Shown here: piece by piece, positions 16,682-26,652 of the stretch
Position numbering within the stretch: the first letter of the stretch is position 1
Layout: each line of letters starts with the position of its first letter
Notes under the pieces: generated by a model
Databases searched by the model: none
Told to the model about the DNA's origin: nothing
Seen by the model: only the letters and a program-made list of their open reading frames with translations
Source of the DNA: Bacteroidetes bacterium GWF2_38_335
GTDB taxonomy: Bacteria > Bacteroidota > Bacteroidia > Bacteroidales > GWF2-38-335
DNA: 64,000 nucleotides
NCBI GenBank assembly: GCA_001769535.1
Contig: MEOH01000024.1
Span: 62,001 to 126,000 of the forward strand
Direction of reading: 5' to 3'
Position numbers and translations under genes: made by a program

Positions 16682-16683
16682 GG

Positions 16684-17172
16684 TTATTCAGGGAATAAAA
16701 GACAGGTGGCAAAAACCGCAACACCTTTTTCCTCTCCAACAAATCCTAGTCTCTCGGTTGTGGTAGCTTTGATGGAAATATTTTCAACATCGGTATCAAG
16801 AACTTCTGCAATTATTTTCTGCATTTCAGGAATATATCCCATAAGTTTGGGTTTTTCCATGCATATGGTCACATCCAGATTGCCTAATGTATATCCTTTA
16901 TCCTTAATAAGTTTGAAGGATTTTTGGAGTAGAATTCTGCTGTCAATATTTTTGAATTCCGACGAATTATCCGGAAAATGAAAACCGATATCTCTTAATG
17001 AAACTGCACCCAGAAGGGCATCGCAAATGGCATGAATCACTACATCTCCATCAGAATGTGCAACAGTACCTTTGTTAAAGGGAATATTTACTCCTCCAAG
17101 AATTAAGCTTTCGCCTTCTTTTAGTTGATGAACATCAAAACCGGAACCAATCCTGATTTTAGTTGGTTTCAT
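16684..17172 (-). CDS. ispF: 2-C-methyl-D-erythritol 2,4-cyclodiphosphate synthase
   Basis: An MEP pathway enzyme forming MEcPP from CDP-ME-2-phosphate; a trimer with zinc. The metal site is in RIGSGFDVHQL (Asp and His near residues 13-15) and in DIGFHFPD; SDGDVVIHAICDALLGA and KATTTERLGFVG are standard family motifs. Its 162 residues are normal. The start overlaps the end of porV by 14 nt. As I recall the Porphyromonas gingivalis genome also has porU, porV and ispF adjacent, so this synteny is old. Confidence 0.96.
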   Translation of the reverse strand: MKPTKIRIGSGFDVHQLKEGESLILGGVNIPFNKGTVAHSDGDVVIHAICDALLGAVSLRDIGFHFPDNSSEFKNIDSRILLQKSFKLIKDKGYTLGNLDVTICMEKPKLMGYIPEMQKIIAEVLDTDVENISIKATTTERLGFVGEEKGVAVFATCLLFPE

Positions 17173-18379
17173 TCTTTAAACCGTCGAAATTGAAAATAAG
17201 GGTAAACCTTAATGTGTTTGCCAGAGGGTTATTTTGTTTTTGCGGAATGAGATATGCAAAATCCAATCCGAAAACCTTTAATCTCAGTCCAAGTCCCAAA
17301 GTGAAATATTTTCTGTTTCCTTTGGTTTCATGTTCATAGAAATATCCTCCGCGGATGGCAAACTGGTCTGAATACCAATACTCAGCACCAACAGCGTAAT
17401 TCATTTCACGCATTTCTTCCTTGAAAACATTTCTTGTACTGTCAGCCATAATTACTCCGGGTGCATCATTAAATGATCTGAACATACCAACCGGAATAGA
17501 AACATTGGGATCTTTGCCTGCAATAATATTTTCAGGTTCTCTTCCAATTCCATCATAAACGGGTGGGGTAGGAACCATCAAACGGTTAATATCCATTGCA
17601 AAAGTCAGTTTGTTATAATCATCCATTTCAGTGGTAAGAGCAGCTCCCAGACGAAGATTTATTGGAATAAAATCACGTTCCTGATTTTCGGTATAGGAAA
17701 TTTTTGAACCAATATTTGAGATGTTTAACCCGAAAGCCATATTTCCATCTCTGTCACCCATTTGAATTTCTTTTGTGTAAAATGTTGAAACATCTGCTGA
17801 AACAGCTTGACCTGCATGTGACTGGATTCCTTGTACAAACTGACCACCTGTTAGGTTGGAGTAGATGTAGCGTAAGGAAACCGAACCTGAAAGATGTTCG
17901 CCAAAAAGTCTTGAATATGCTCCGTCAAGTGAAAATTCGTTTGGTTTAAACTGACCAATTGTACTACCGTTGTTGTCAGTAAAAGTTATATCACCAAGGG
18001 AAAAATATAAAAGGGATACTCCAATAACCTGACGTTTATCCATTTTTTTATAACCCGATACATAGGCCAGATTTATATCGTTTACCAATTGTCTTAACCA
18101 GGGGGTGTAGGAAATGGACAGACTCATATCCTCTTCAGCAAAGGCATATTTTGCCGGATTCCAATGCATTGAATTGGCATCAGGTGAGGTTGCAACTCCA
18201 ACATCTCCCATTGCTCCCGCCCTTGAGTCGGGCGCAATCATAAGGAATGGAACAGCGGTAGTGATGGTGTTTATATCGCCTGTAAAAAATTCACCAGTAA
18301 TATTACTATTGGTATTCTGAGAATTAATAAAGGGTGTAAGTAAAAAAATCAGTACACCGGTTAGAAATAATTTCTGCAT
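17159..18379 (-). CDS. porV: Type IX secretion outer-membrane protein PorV (LptO)
   Basis: A FadL-like outer-membrane beta-barrel that shuttles T9SS cargo from the translocon to the PorU attachment complex. It has a signal peptide (MQKLFLTGVLIFLLTPFINSQ) and the PorV motif region LMIAPDSRAGAMGDVGVATS followed by NSMHWNPAKYAF. The length of about 406 residues fits the family. I start at the ATG at 18379: the longer frame begins with TTG and its first codon overlaps the likely -7 box. It lies directly downstream of porU. Confidence 0.94.
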   Translation of the reverse strand: MQKLFLTGVLIFLLTPFINSQNTNSNITGEFFTGDINTITTAVPFLMIAPDSRAGAMGDVGVATSPDANSMHWNPAKYAFAEEDMSLSISYTPWLRQLVNDINLAYVSGYKKMDKRQVIGVSLLYFSLGDITFTDNNGSTIGQFKPNEFSLDGAYSRLFGEHLSGSVSLRYIYSNLTGGQFVQGIQSHAGQAVSADVSTFYTKEIQMGDRDGNMAFGLNISNIGSKISYTENQERDFIPINLRLGAALTTEMDDYNKLTFAMDINRLMVPTPPVYDGIGREPENIIAGKDPNVSIPVGMFRSFNDAPGVIMADSTRNVFKEEMREMNYAVGAEYWYSDQFAIRGGYFYEHETKGNRKYFTLGLGLRLKVFGLDFAYLIPQKQNNPLANTLRFTLIFNFDGLKNETN

Positions 18380-18400
18380 TTTTATGATTTTAGTAATTTG

Positions 18401-18408
18401 CAAATATA
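18401..18408 (-). promoter_or_regulatory. Possible internal promoter -7 box for porV
   Basis: On the minus strand TATATTTG fits TAnnTTTG, 21 nt before the porV ATG, in the 60-nt gap after porU. No -33 box is evident, so porV may be read both from here and from porU. Confidence 0.35.
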
Positions 18409-18439
18409 ATACAAACTAAACTCTTAAAAAAGAAATTTA

Positions 18440-21400
18440 TTACTTGAGAATGACAAGTTTTTCAAATTTATTTACAACTTTACCTTCTTCTGACCTTACT
18501 TTAATTCGGTAAACATATACTCCACGGCCAATTGGGTCACCATAGTCATCCTTGCCATCCCAATGAATCGGTTCGCTTCTGAACCCATCTGAAAAAATAC
18601 TTGTGTCAATCGTTTTTATCAGTTTTCCTGATACTGTAAACACCTGAATTATAACATCCAGACTAGAATTAGGCTGGTTGTGGTCAAAATAGAAATCGGT
18701 GCTTGTTGTGAAAGGATTGGGGTAGTTGAAAATATGCTCCAAAACCAGTTCGGCCGATTTGGCAACAATAAACTCAATATATTCTTCAGAACTGTTGTTG
18801 TAAACATCCCAAACTTTTAATTTTAATTTATGATGGCCTTCAGTCAGGTCGCTGAAATTGTAACTAACCTTACCAGTTTGATAACTGTCCAGGTCCGATT
18901 CATAATATTCATTTAAAATATAGGTTTCATTGGTGCTTTCATCAATTATCGCAGTGATGTCATGGCCGATTCCATTCCCCACAGTATTTATTCCGCTTGA
19001 ATCGGAAACATAGGCAAGGAGCTTTGGATCTTCATCGGTAATACCTCCGAAAATAAAATTGTCATTGTTCATAAACAGACTAATTTCCGGGCCGGTTTCA
19101 TCATTGGCAACAGAATCGGAAGAGCCACCAATTATTACATTCCGGTAATAACCATGTGCATCGGTATTATCAATCGTCGCATAATAGCTTAATTTACCAT
19201 ATCCGATATTGTATGCAATATCCTTGGGAACAATAAAAGAAAAAGTAAAATCACCATTATTGATGCTCGCTTTTCCTTTATAAAGGATGTTATTCTGGAC
19301 ATCAAAGGTAAAAGCTGTATAAGAATCATTGCTCAATGTGATTACCTGAACTGGCTTATCAAATACAGTTGGGTAAAGAATTCCGGAAGACGGAATTTTA
19401 TTTCCATCCAAATCAACAACTTCACCCGAAATGCTTACCAAACTTAAGGCTTTGAGTGTATCTGGAATATCTGAGACAGCTACATCATTTATTCTTAATG
19501 TGTTAACCTGATGCTCAGGAATGGCAAGCCGAAGCGCAGGATCCCCAAGCAAAGTAAAATTAAGTTTATTTGTTCCGCTGCCAGTAGCTACTTTTGTCAG
19601 TCTCATTATATCACCCAAACGATAATATTCATCATTTTCGTCTCTTTCAAACACAAAGTCATAGAAATTCAGGTTTAAAGTGAAATTTGGAGCAGAATAA
19701 ACAAGTCGGGTGGTTGTTAGCAAACCAATTCCCCCTCCTGCAGGATTAAGCAATATTTGTTCTCCCGCACTGGTTCTTTCATAATCATCAAATCGACTGA
19801 ATTCACAGGTGGCAGTCATGAAAAGTGGCAATTTGTCAAAATTTGTCCAGTTGTTGATATCACTCACTGTCAATATCTGCTCATGTGCCCAGCTAACCTC
19901 GTTTCCATGTCCGGTGTAGTTAATTATAAGTGCTCCTTTTTGCATCTGATTTTCAATGGCCAGATTGGCATCAGGATATTTTTCGCCTGCAGGGGTAGAT
20001 ACCTGTTCATATGCATCAAGAAGAATTTTATTCTGATTATAAACCGGATATAAAGTATCCACTTTAGTTGCCAGTTGATTGGCCTGACTCATGTGCGTGT
20101 TGCTGTCCTCATCATCCCCAATAAAACAGATTGAGTTGCGCCAGTCACCGTATGTTTTCTGATTTGTAATGTAATTTTCAATTTTTGTAACAACCGAAGA
20201 TGCTTCTTCTGCAGTCTTCACCGGCAACCGTCCAATTCCTATGTCAAGGCCTCCAAAATGAGCACCTTCGCCATCATCAAGCAGACCAAAATAATCGTCA
20301 GTTACGAAGGATTCAGTTGCTCTTAAAGATTGAGGAGACTGATAAGTAAGGATAAAATTTGAGTTTTCTGCGGTGTAATTTCTGTTGTCGAATGATCCGT
20401 CTCCCATCAGCAAAAGATATTTTAATGGTCTTGTTGATACGGCGGTTTTATCGTACAACATTTTCATGAAGTATTTTATGGCTGAAACATCAGGTGTTCC
20501 GGATGAAAACTCATTGTAAACCTGCTCATTGGTTGCAACAAGCACAGTAAGGTTATCATTAGTCCGGTGAATGTCTGCCAATCGGTTTGCGCTGGCCAGA
20601 AAGTTAGGATGGGTAACAATTACCAGGTCGATATTTTCGGCACCATGCAGATTTTGATTTGCCACAGCACCATCGGATGATACTGATAAATAAGAATCAC
20701 CATTAAATGCAATAAATTGCTTCAGCGAATCGGTTGGAACAATAAATGAAACAATGCCACCCGAATACTCAGTTGCAATTCTCTTAATATTAACTCGGTC
20801 GGTAATATCCCAAATAATAAGGTCGCTTCCGGGGTAGGTAATATTAAATCTGGTGATGTTTCCGGTTCCAATGCATGAGGTATTTCTAAATTGCATTTGT
20901 GAGCCACTCATAATAAGGTTTCTGGTAACATTTACTGCCACATAATCAATCCAACCTTCCGAAGTTGTAGTTGATTTGTTATAATCAATTTTAATATTAA
21001 ATGTAGATGAAGTCGGGTTTACCGGTGTAACTGTCTTCTCAAAATTTGCATATGGAGCAGTTCCTGAAGTTGTGGTATAACTGATTTCCACATTGTTAAC
21101 CAGTGTGTTGTTCAGAAAGATATCGAAATCACTGTTTTCGGTTGATCTGGCCAGCAGGTAAGTTGTGATATAGGATTGTGAGGTGAGATCAATATTCGGA
21201 AAATTATATGATAAGGTATGGGATAAGTCAAGATCGAAATGTCTCCAAAACCACTGACTTCCAGATTTAATAAGATTTAAGGAGTCTTTTTCATAAACTG
21301 AGTAATCCTGAAATTTATTAACTGTGATTCCCGGAGTGAGTGAAAGATAATTTTCGGTTTCAATTGTTTTACCTTCTGTTGCAGAATTGGTAATAAAATA

Positions 21401-22222
21401 ATAGGAATATTCAGAAAACAAATTATACGTATGTTTAAAAACATATCCTGAGGCGTCATACTCCCAATCTGTTGTACTGGTCCCGTAAAACAAGATGTAA
21501 TCACCCGAGTTAAAAACACCATCGGAACCTTTTACAACCTGAATTGCATTTTCTTCAAGGTCGTCATACCTGAAATCACTGTTATAGACAGGAAGCAATT
21601 TGCCCCCGTTACCATGTATCCTGATATTTTTTATTCCGGTGAATCCCATTGAAATAAGTTCATCATAGGTGATTTTATAAACTCCGTCAGATTTTAATTT
21701 AACTTTTACCCATTGACCAGAATTAAGGACTGAACTTGATCGATATCCTTTAAAGTTAACTATTTGAGGTTCACCTTCATTAATATCATATTCAACGGTA
21801 AAATCAGTAAGAATCTGGTATTGTAAAGTGACGGGATCTTTCCTGACAGGGAGGACATGAAATTCGAGGAATGGAACATTTCTGTCATATATAATATTGC
21901 CTGAAATTTCAAAATCTGAAGAAATTTCATCTATTGAGGCAACGTTTTTTATGTCCGCTGCATTTATAGTTTGATATATTTGGTTTTTAAGTTTTATATT
22001 TGCGATTACAGGGTTTGCTATTTTTATTTGGATTCGTTCAAAATAATAAGGTAGCAGATTATTTTTTGGATAAACAGCGTTATTAAAAAATAAAAGTTCT
22101 TTGTCATTATTATTTATCGTTAAAGTTTTATCCCATTTAATATGGTGTTCTGATGTTGTTTGCGACATCAAAATGTAATTAACAGATAAACAAGCAATAA
22201 GCACAAAAATTATTTTTTTCAT
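18440..22222 (-). CDS. porU: Type IX secretion system sortase PorU
   Basis: A cell-surface C25 (gingipain-type) peptidase that removes the C-terminal signal of T9SS cargo and attaches the cargo to A-LPS. The protein has about 1260 residues with a signal peptide at the start. The C25 catalytic pair is visible: H772 in NYTGHGNEVSW and C806 in MTATCEFSRFDDYE. The C-terminal end is itself a sorting-type beta domain with YPNPFTTSTDFYF and GRGVYVYRIKV. I start at the ATG at 22222; an in-frame extension has no signal-like start. It heads the porU-porV-ispF-thioredoxin unit and diverges from porP. Confidence 0.95.
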   Translation of the reverse strand: MKKIIFVLIACLSVNYILMSQTTSEHHIKWDKTLTINNNDKELLFFNNAVYPKNNLLPYYFERIQIKIANPVIANIKLKNQIYQTINAADIKNVASIDEISSDFEISGNIIYDRNVPFLEFHVLPVRKDPVTLQYQILTDFTVEYDINEGEPQIVNFKGYRSSSVLNSGQWVKVKLKSDGVYKITYDELISMGFTGIKNIRIHGNGGKLLPVYNSDFRYDDLEENAIQVVKGSDGVFNSGDYILFYGTSTTDWEYDASGYVFKHTYNLFSEYSYYFITNSATEGKTIETENYLSLTPGITVNKFQDYSVYEKDSLNLIKSGSQWFWRHFDLDLSHTLSYNFPNIDLTSQSYITTYLLARSTENSDFDIFLNNTLVNNVEISYTTTSGTAPYANFEKTVTPVNPTSSTFNIKIDYNKSTTTSEGWIDYVAVNVTRNLIMSGSQMQFRNTSCIGTGNITRFNITYPGSDLIIWDITDRVNIKRIATEYSGGIVSFIVPTDSLKQFIAFNGDSYLSVSSDGAVANQNLHGAENIDLVIVTHPNFLASANRLADIHRTNDNLTVLVATNEQVYNEFSSGTPDVSAIKYFMKMLYDKTAVSTRPLKYLLLMGDGSFDNRNYTAENSNFILTYQSPQSLRATESFVTDDYFGLLDDGEGAHFGGLDIGIGRLPVKTAEEASSVVTKIENYITNQKTYGDWRNSICFIGDDEDSNTHMSQANQLATKVDTLYPVYNQNKILLDAYEQVSTPAGEKYPDANLAIENQMQKGALIINYTGHGNEVSWAHEQILTVSDINNWTNFDKLPLFMTATCEFSRFDDYERTSAGEQILLNPAGGGIGLLTTTRLVYSAPNFTLNLNFYDFVFERDENDEYYRLGDIMRLTKVATGSGTNKLNFTLLGDPALRLAIPEHQVNTLRINDVAVSDIPDTLKALSLVSISGEVVDLDGNKIPSSGILYPTVFDKPVQVITLSNDSYTAFTFDVQNNILYKGKASINNGDFTFSFIVPKDIAYNIGYGKLSYYATIDNTDAHGYYRNVIIGGSSDSVANDETGPEISLFMNNDNFIFGGITDEDPKLLAYVSDSSGINTVGNGIGHDITAIIDESTNETYILNEYYESDLDSYQTGKVSYNFSDLTEGHHKLKLKVWDVYNNSSEEYIEFIVAKSAELVLEHIFNYPNPFTTSTDFYFDHNQPNSSLDVIIQVFTVSGKLIKTIDTSIFSDGFRSEPIHWDGKDDYGDPIGRGVYVYRIKVRSEEGKVVNKFEKLVILK

Positions 22223-22313
22223 CTTAGAATTAATTTTATTGCTAACAAACAAATGTTTGAAAAAAATATTGTGTAAAGTTACAACAAATAACACCAATAA
22301 ATCAAAAAATCAA

Positions 22314-22321
22314 TATATTTG
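22314..22321 (+). promoter_or_regulatory. Possible promoter -7 box for porP-gldJ
   Basis: TATATTTG fits TAnnTTTG and would leave a leader of about 90 nt before the porP ATG. A near-match (TATAATTG) lies closer at 22380-22387. The choice between them is open. Confidence 0.3.
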
Positions 22322-22418
22322 TCTTTTGTATGGGAAAACATAATAAAATAATAAAGAGTAGAATTAAAAAAAAAATTTGTATAATTGCAAATCGTAGGAT
22401 ATATATATATTCAATAAA

Positions 22419-23408
22419 ATGATAAAACGTTTTATACTTTTATTAATGATTGGAATCTTGGGAGGCACGCAACTGGCCAATGCCCAGGATCCGGAGTTTA
22501 CGCAGTTTTATGCTAATAAACTCTATCTTAACCCGGCTTTTGCCGGAGCACAAAGATGCCCGAGAATTTCACTCAATTACAGAAATCAATGGCCTGCTTT
22601 GGGTTCCACTTATGTGACCTATAATGCTTCCTTTGACAGGTTTGTGAATCCACTCGGTGGTGGTGTTGGGTTATTACTCATGAATGACGTTCAGGGTGAT
22701 GGTGCCATTACTACAACCAGTATTAGTGGTTTGTACTCCTATTCTTTGCATGCAACCCGTTTTTTCACGGTAAGAGCAGGTTTCCAGGCAACTTATTTCC
22801 AGAAAAAGCTTAATTGGGATTTTATCTTCCCGGATATGCTGCATCCTTTGTATGGACCTGTTTTCCCAACATCCGAAATACAACCTGATAATTTATCCAG
22901 AGGATTCTTCGATTTTTCAACCGGTATTGTTGGCTTTAACAGAGATTATTTCTTCGGAATTGCTGTTCACCATCTTACCGAACCACTTGAGTCATTTTAC
23001 GATAGAAGTTTATCCGAATCAGTTCTGCCAAGAAAATATACAGTACATTTTGGAACTAACATTGAATTGCCCAGCAGAAGGTTTAAAAGGGGTGAACTAT
23101 CGCTATCTCCACAATTTATCTTCCAACAACAACAGGATTTCCAACAGGTTAACTATGGTATTTACCTGAACAGAAATAAAATTGTTGCCGGTGCATGGAT
23201 AAGACAAAATTTCGGATTCCATTATGATTCCTTTATTATGCTTGTCGGATTTATGCAGGATAAAATACAATTTGCCTACAGCTACGACTTAACTATATCC
23301 AAACTTAAAAACCAGACCTTGGGTGCTCATGAAGTATCCTACCAGATGGAATTTTATTGCAAAACTGTAAAACGCAAATTCAGAACAATAAGTTGTCCAT
23401 CATTTTAG
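22419..23408 (+). CDS. PorP/SprF family type IX secretion membrane protein
   Basis: A 329-residue outer-membrane beta-barrel of the PorP/SprF family. It has a signal peptide, then the family's opening AQDPEFTQFYANKLYLNPAFAGAQRCP and the NYRNQWPALG block. Proteins of this family either belong to the core T9SS (PorP) or assist secretion and anchoring of one adhesin (SprF with SprB). The neighbour gldJ suggests the core role, but the SprB-type repeats at 53.7-56.7 kb leave an SprF-like role possible. gldJ follows after 31 nt. Confidence 0.92.
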   Translation: MIKRFILLLMIGILGGTQLANAQDPEFTQFYANKLYLNPAFAGAQRCPRISLNYRNQWPALGSTYVTYNASFDRFVNPLGGGVGLLLMNDVQGDGAITTTSISGLYSYSLHATRFFTVRAGFQATYFQKKLNWDFIFPDMLHPLYGPVFPTSEIQPDNLSRGFFDFSTGIVGFNRDYFFGIAVHHLTEPLESFYDRSLSESVLPRKYTVHFGTNIELPSRRFKRGELSLSPQFIFQQQQDFQQVNYGIYLNRNKIVAGAWIRQNFGFHYDSFIMLVGFMQDKIQFAYSYDLTISKLKNQTLGAHEVSYQMEFYCKTVKRKFRTISCPSF

Positions 23409-23439
23409 TTATTTAATAAGAACCTGAAATTTTAGTAGT

Positions 23440-25203
23440 ATGAAAAAGATAATATTTTCGGCTTTGTCCGCCTTTATGCTGGTAATAATGGTTTTGTCAT
23501 CGTGTGACGTCCAAAGATCAAATACTACCGGCTGGAACTATAACGATCCTGATTATGGTGGATTTGAATACGTTGATTATTATGGTCAGGAAACCGGTCC
23601 CGGACTGGTACTCATCGAAGGTGGTACTTTTTCCATGGGTCGTGTTGAACAGGATGTTCTGTATGACTGGAACAACGTTCCCCGCCGCGTTACCGTTTCT
23701 TCATTTTATATGGATGAGACCGAAATCAGAAACGTTGATTACAGGGAATATATGTATTGGCTGAAAAGAGTTTTTGCCACATATCCCGAAGTTGAAAAAC
23801 AAGCCAGACCCGACACAAACGTTTGGAGAAGCAAGCTTGCTTACAATGAACCTTATGTGGAATTGTACCTCAGACATCCCGCTTATCAGGAATATCCTGT
23901 AGTGGGTGTTAGCTGGGTTCAGGCCGACAGATACTGTGTGTGGAGAACCGACAGGGTTAATGAATGGATTCTTATCAGAGAAGGCCTTTTATATAAAGAT
24001 CCTAACCAGGTTGATGCCGGTAACTTCAGTACTGACGCTTATCTTGCTAATAAATTTCAGGAAGGTGCTTATCGTGGCCCTGGTATCGAAGACCTTGACC
24101 CTAACATTGACTTCAGAAATGTTAGAATGGAAGATGGTATCCTGCTTCCACGCTACCGACTCCCGACCGAAGCAGAATGGGAATTCGCAGCACTTGCTCT
24201 CATTGAAAACCATATTGATGAACGTGTTTTCCATAGAAAATTCTTCCCATGGAATGGTCACTATGTCAGAAATGACGGCCAAAAAGAAATGGGTATGATT
24301 ATGGCCAACTCTATTCGTGGAAAAGGTGATATGATGGGTACTGCCGGTTATTTGAACGATAATGCTGACATCACTGCACCTGTTGATGCATATTGGCCTA
24401 ATGATTATGGATTATATTGTATGGCTGGTAATGTAAACGAATGGGTGATGGATATTTATCGTCCACTTACTTTTGAAGATATGGATGAATTCCGTCCATT
24501 CCGTGGTAATGAATATCGCAGAAAAACATTAAATAGTGACGGAACCATTGCTGATAAAATTTCAGAACCCCAGTATAACCTTACAGACATCATGTATTAT
24601 ATGTCAAAACTTGACTCTGTGGTTAGAAACATGAATCCGGCTGAAATTGCCTTGCTCGATCAGATCAGAACAAATCTGACTGTTGCAAAAACAAAATCTG
24701 ATGAAAGAAAATGGGAAGAGGTTCAAATTGAAATTAGAAAATCTGTTGAACTTTTAAAATCACCTGCTGCTGAAGCTAATATTGCCCCAATTTTGTTAGC
24801 AGAATTTTCAAAGTTGAGCGTCTCTATGCCTGGTCAGCTTAAAGATCAGAGAGTTACTGACGAAGAATGTTTCAACAGAAGAAATTATAACACTTCAGAC
24901 AACATTAATTTCCTTGATGGTGATTTTGAATCAAGTACCAGCTATGACAGTGGAACAAGGGCAGGCCATACTTCCGGAAAAATGTACTATCAGGGTAATG
25001 AAGCCAAATTTACTCCAAGAGGGGGTAACGATATGAACTCAATGATCAATGACAGGGTAAGGGTTTATAAAGGTGGCTCATGGAATGATAGGATTTATTG
25101 GATGGTTCCCGGAACCAGAAGATTCCTTGATGAAACACAAGCACGTGCTGATTTAGGTTTCAGATGTGCAATGACCAGAGTAGGTAGCCCCGTTGGTTTC
25201 TAA
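23440..25203 (+). CDS. gldJ: Gliding motility / T9SS lipoprotein GldJ
   Basis: A 587-residue lipoprotein (VLSSC lipobox, Cys22) with an FGE-sulfatase/SUMF1 fold related to GldK. The GldJ type is recognised from the N-terminal TGWNYNDPDYGGF, the block QETGPGLVLIEGGTFSMG, and VSSFYMDETEIRNVDYREY. The C-terminal half has the FGE core motif VRVYKGGSWNDR and LGFRCAM. In Flavobacterium, GldJ is needed for gliding and for GldK stability. A terminator then separates it from murF, an order I recall from flavobacteria. No other gliding genes lie here, so secretion without gliding is possible. Confidence 0.93.
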   Translation: MKKIIFSALSAFMLVIMVLSSCDVQRSNTTGWNYNDPDYGGFEYVDYYGQETGPGLVLIEGGTFSMGRVEQDVLYDWNNVPRRVTVSSFYMDETEIRNVDYREYMYWLKRVFATYPEVEKQARPDTNVWRSKLAYNEPYVELYLRHPAYQEYPVVGVSWVQADRYCVWRTDRVNEWILIREGLLYKDPNQVDAGNFSTDAYLANKFQEGAYRGPGIEDLDPNIDFRNVRMEDGILLPRYRLPTEAEWEFAALALIENHIDERVFHRKFFPWNGHYVRNDGQKEMGMIMANSIRGKGDMMGTAGYLNDNADITAPVDAYWPNDYGLYCMAGNVNEWVMDIYRPLTFEDMDEFRPFRGNEYRRKTLNSDGTIADKISEPQYNLTDIMYYMSKLDSVVRNMNPAEIALLDQIRTNLTVAKTKSDERKWEEVQIEIRKSVELLKSPAAEANIAPILLAEFSKLSVSMPGQLKDQRVTDEECFNRRNYNTSDNINFLDGDFESSTSYDSGTRAGHTSGKMYYQGNEAKFTPRGGNDMNSMINDRVRVYKGGSWNDRIYWMVPGTRRFLDETQARADLGFRCAMTRVGSPVGF

Positions 25204-25220
25204 AAGATAAATTGATATTT

Positions 25221-25249
25221 AAAACCCCATTTTCCGATGGGGTTTTTTT
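25221..25249 (+). terminator. Intrinsic terminator after gldJ
   Basis: AAAACCCCAT - TTTCCG - ATGGGGTTTT hairpin followed by a run of T, 18 nt after the gldJ stop codon. It separates the porP-gldJ unit from murF. Confidence 0.85.
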
Positions 25250-25261
25250 ATATATTTTACC

Positions 25262-26557
25262 ATGGAAAACGGAATAGAAAATTTATACAAAATCCTGCAT
25301 GGCTGTAAGTTTAAAATTGCAACCGACACCAGAGACATCAAAGGAGGAGAGATATTCTTTGCTTTGAAAGGTGATAATTTTAATGGAAATACATTTGTTT
25401 CAGAGGCACTTAGGCAAGGTTGCAGTTATGCAGTTACCGATGAGATAATTAATTCAAAATCTGAAAATGTCATAAAAGTTGAAAATGTACTTCATACCCT
25501 GCAGCAACTTGCAAATTACCATAGAAAAATTCTTAATATACCTATTTTAGCAATTACAGGGACCAATGGTAAAACAACTACCAAGGAACTTTCATTTTGT
25601 GTTCTGTCCAAAAAATATCACACAAGTTGTACAAAGGGCAACCTGAATAATCATATTGGTGTTCCGTTAACCCTTCTCTCGTTTAATTCCATGACCGAAA
25701 TTGGTGTGGTTGAAATGGGTGCCAACCATATTGGTGAAATAGATTTTTTATGCAAAATTGCGGAGCCTGATTATGGATTGATAACAAATATTGGAAAGGC
25801 TCATATTGAAGGGTTTGGATCTTATGAAGGAGTCATTACTGCGAAAAGCGAACTCTATAATTACCTTAACAACATAAAAGCACCTGTTTTTTACAATTCC
25901 GATAACAGCATCTTAAATAAGCTTTATAAATCGAAGCCTGTAGGCTATGCATTATCAGTAAAAGATGGGTTTTATGTGAAAGTGGTTGATAGAAATCCTT
26001 TTTTGGAAGTCGAAATACATAATGAAAAAGGCGAAAAGGTTAAAGTCAGGTCAAACCTTTTTGGAGATTATAATGCCGAAAACATTGCGGCAGCAGCTTG
26101 TATTGGAGATTACTTCAATATCAGTCTGAATGAAATTAAAAGCGCCATTGAATCATATATCCCTAGTAACAACCGGTCGCAAGTATACCAAACCTCAAAA
26201 AACACATTATATCTGGATATGTATAATGCGAATCCGACAAGTATGCATGCAGCTATCAGTAATTTTGCATTTGCCGATGGAGATAAGGTTTTGATTCTTG
26301 GCGACATGCTCGAACTGGGCAAGGTTTCGGCCAATGAGCATAGGGAAATTATTGCTCTGGTAAAAAAACTGAAATTTACGACCGTATTTTTTGCAGGAAA
26401 GGAATTTAAGTCCGTAAAGGATAATCATGAATTCCATTTTTTTTCCTCTTCGGATGAGTTAAAAGAATTTTTAAAAGCAAATCCTATCTCTGGAAAATCT
26501 CTGCTGATTAAAGGTTCCAGAGGAATAAAACTCGAAAAACTGGTGGAAGAATTGTAA
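25262..26557 (+). CDS. murF: UDP-N-acetylmuramoyl-tripeptide--D-alanyl-D-alanine ligase
   Basis: Adds D-Ala-D-Ala to UDP-MurNAc-tripeptide in the cytoplasm. The ATP loop ITGTNGKTTTKEL lies near residue 100, followed by EMGANHIGEI and NIGKAHIEGFGS (Mur-ligase central domain) and the C-terminal domain starting around 310 with LILGDMLELG. The 431-residue length is normal for Bacteroidota. Only 12 nt separate the upstream terminator from the ATG, so its promoter may overlap the terminator, or transcription may partly read through. Confidence 0.95.
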   Translation: MENGIENLYKILHGCKFKIATDTRDIKGGEIFFALKGDNFNGNTFVSEALRQGCSYAVTDEIINSKSENVIKVENVLHTLQQLANYHRKILNIPILAITGTNGKTTTKELSFCVLSKKYHTSCTKGNLNNHIGVPLTLLSFNSMTEIGVVEMGANHIGEIDFLCKIAEPDYGLITNIGKAHIEGFGSYEGVITAKSELYNYLNNIKAPVFYNSDNSILNKLYKSKPVGYALSVKDGFYVKVVDRNPFLEVEIHNEKGEKVKVRSNLFGDYNAENIAAAACIGDYFNISLNEIKSAIESYIPSNNRSQVYQTSKNTLYLDMYNANPTSMHAAISNFAFADGDKVLILGDMLELGKVSANEHREIIALVKKLKFTTVFFAGKEFKSVKDNHEFHFFSSSDELKEFLKANPISGKSLLIKGSRGIKLEKLVEEL

Positions 26558-26558
26558 T

Positions 26559-26584
26559 GTTTTTAACAACGCTTCGTTAAAAAC
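26559..26584 (+). terminator. AT-rich hairpin after murF, possible terminator
   Basis: GTTTTTAAC - 8-nt spacer - GTTAAAAAC, an exact 9-bp inverted repeat starting at the murF stop codon. An inner AACG/CGTT pairing is an alternative. There is no long U-tract, so termination is only likely. Confidence 0.45.
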
Positions 26585-26623
26585 AATGATAACATCCCTG
26601 ACATTTCACACTTGGGTAGTGAG

Positions 26624-26631
26624 TATCTTTG
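26624..26631 (+). promoter_or_regulatory. Promoter -7 box of crcB
   Basis: TATCTTTG is an exact TAnnTTTG match 22 nt before the crcB ATG. I see no fluoride-riboswitch consensus in the 95-nt leader region. Confidence 0.45.
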
Positions 26632-26652
26632 AGAGATTATTGAATTTTACCT

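Noticed and set aside
26558-26652. Fluoride riboswitch before crcB
   Set aside because: The conserved fluoride-riboswitch core was not found; the gap holds a terminator-like hairpin and a promoter box.
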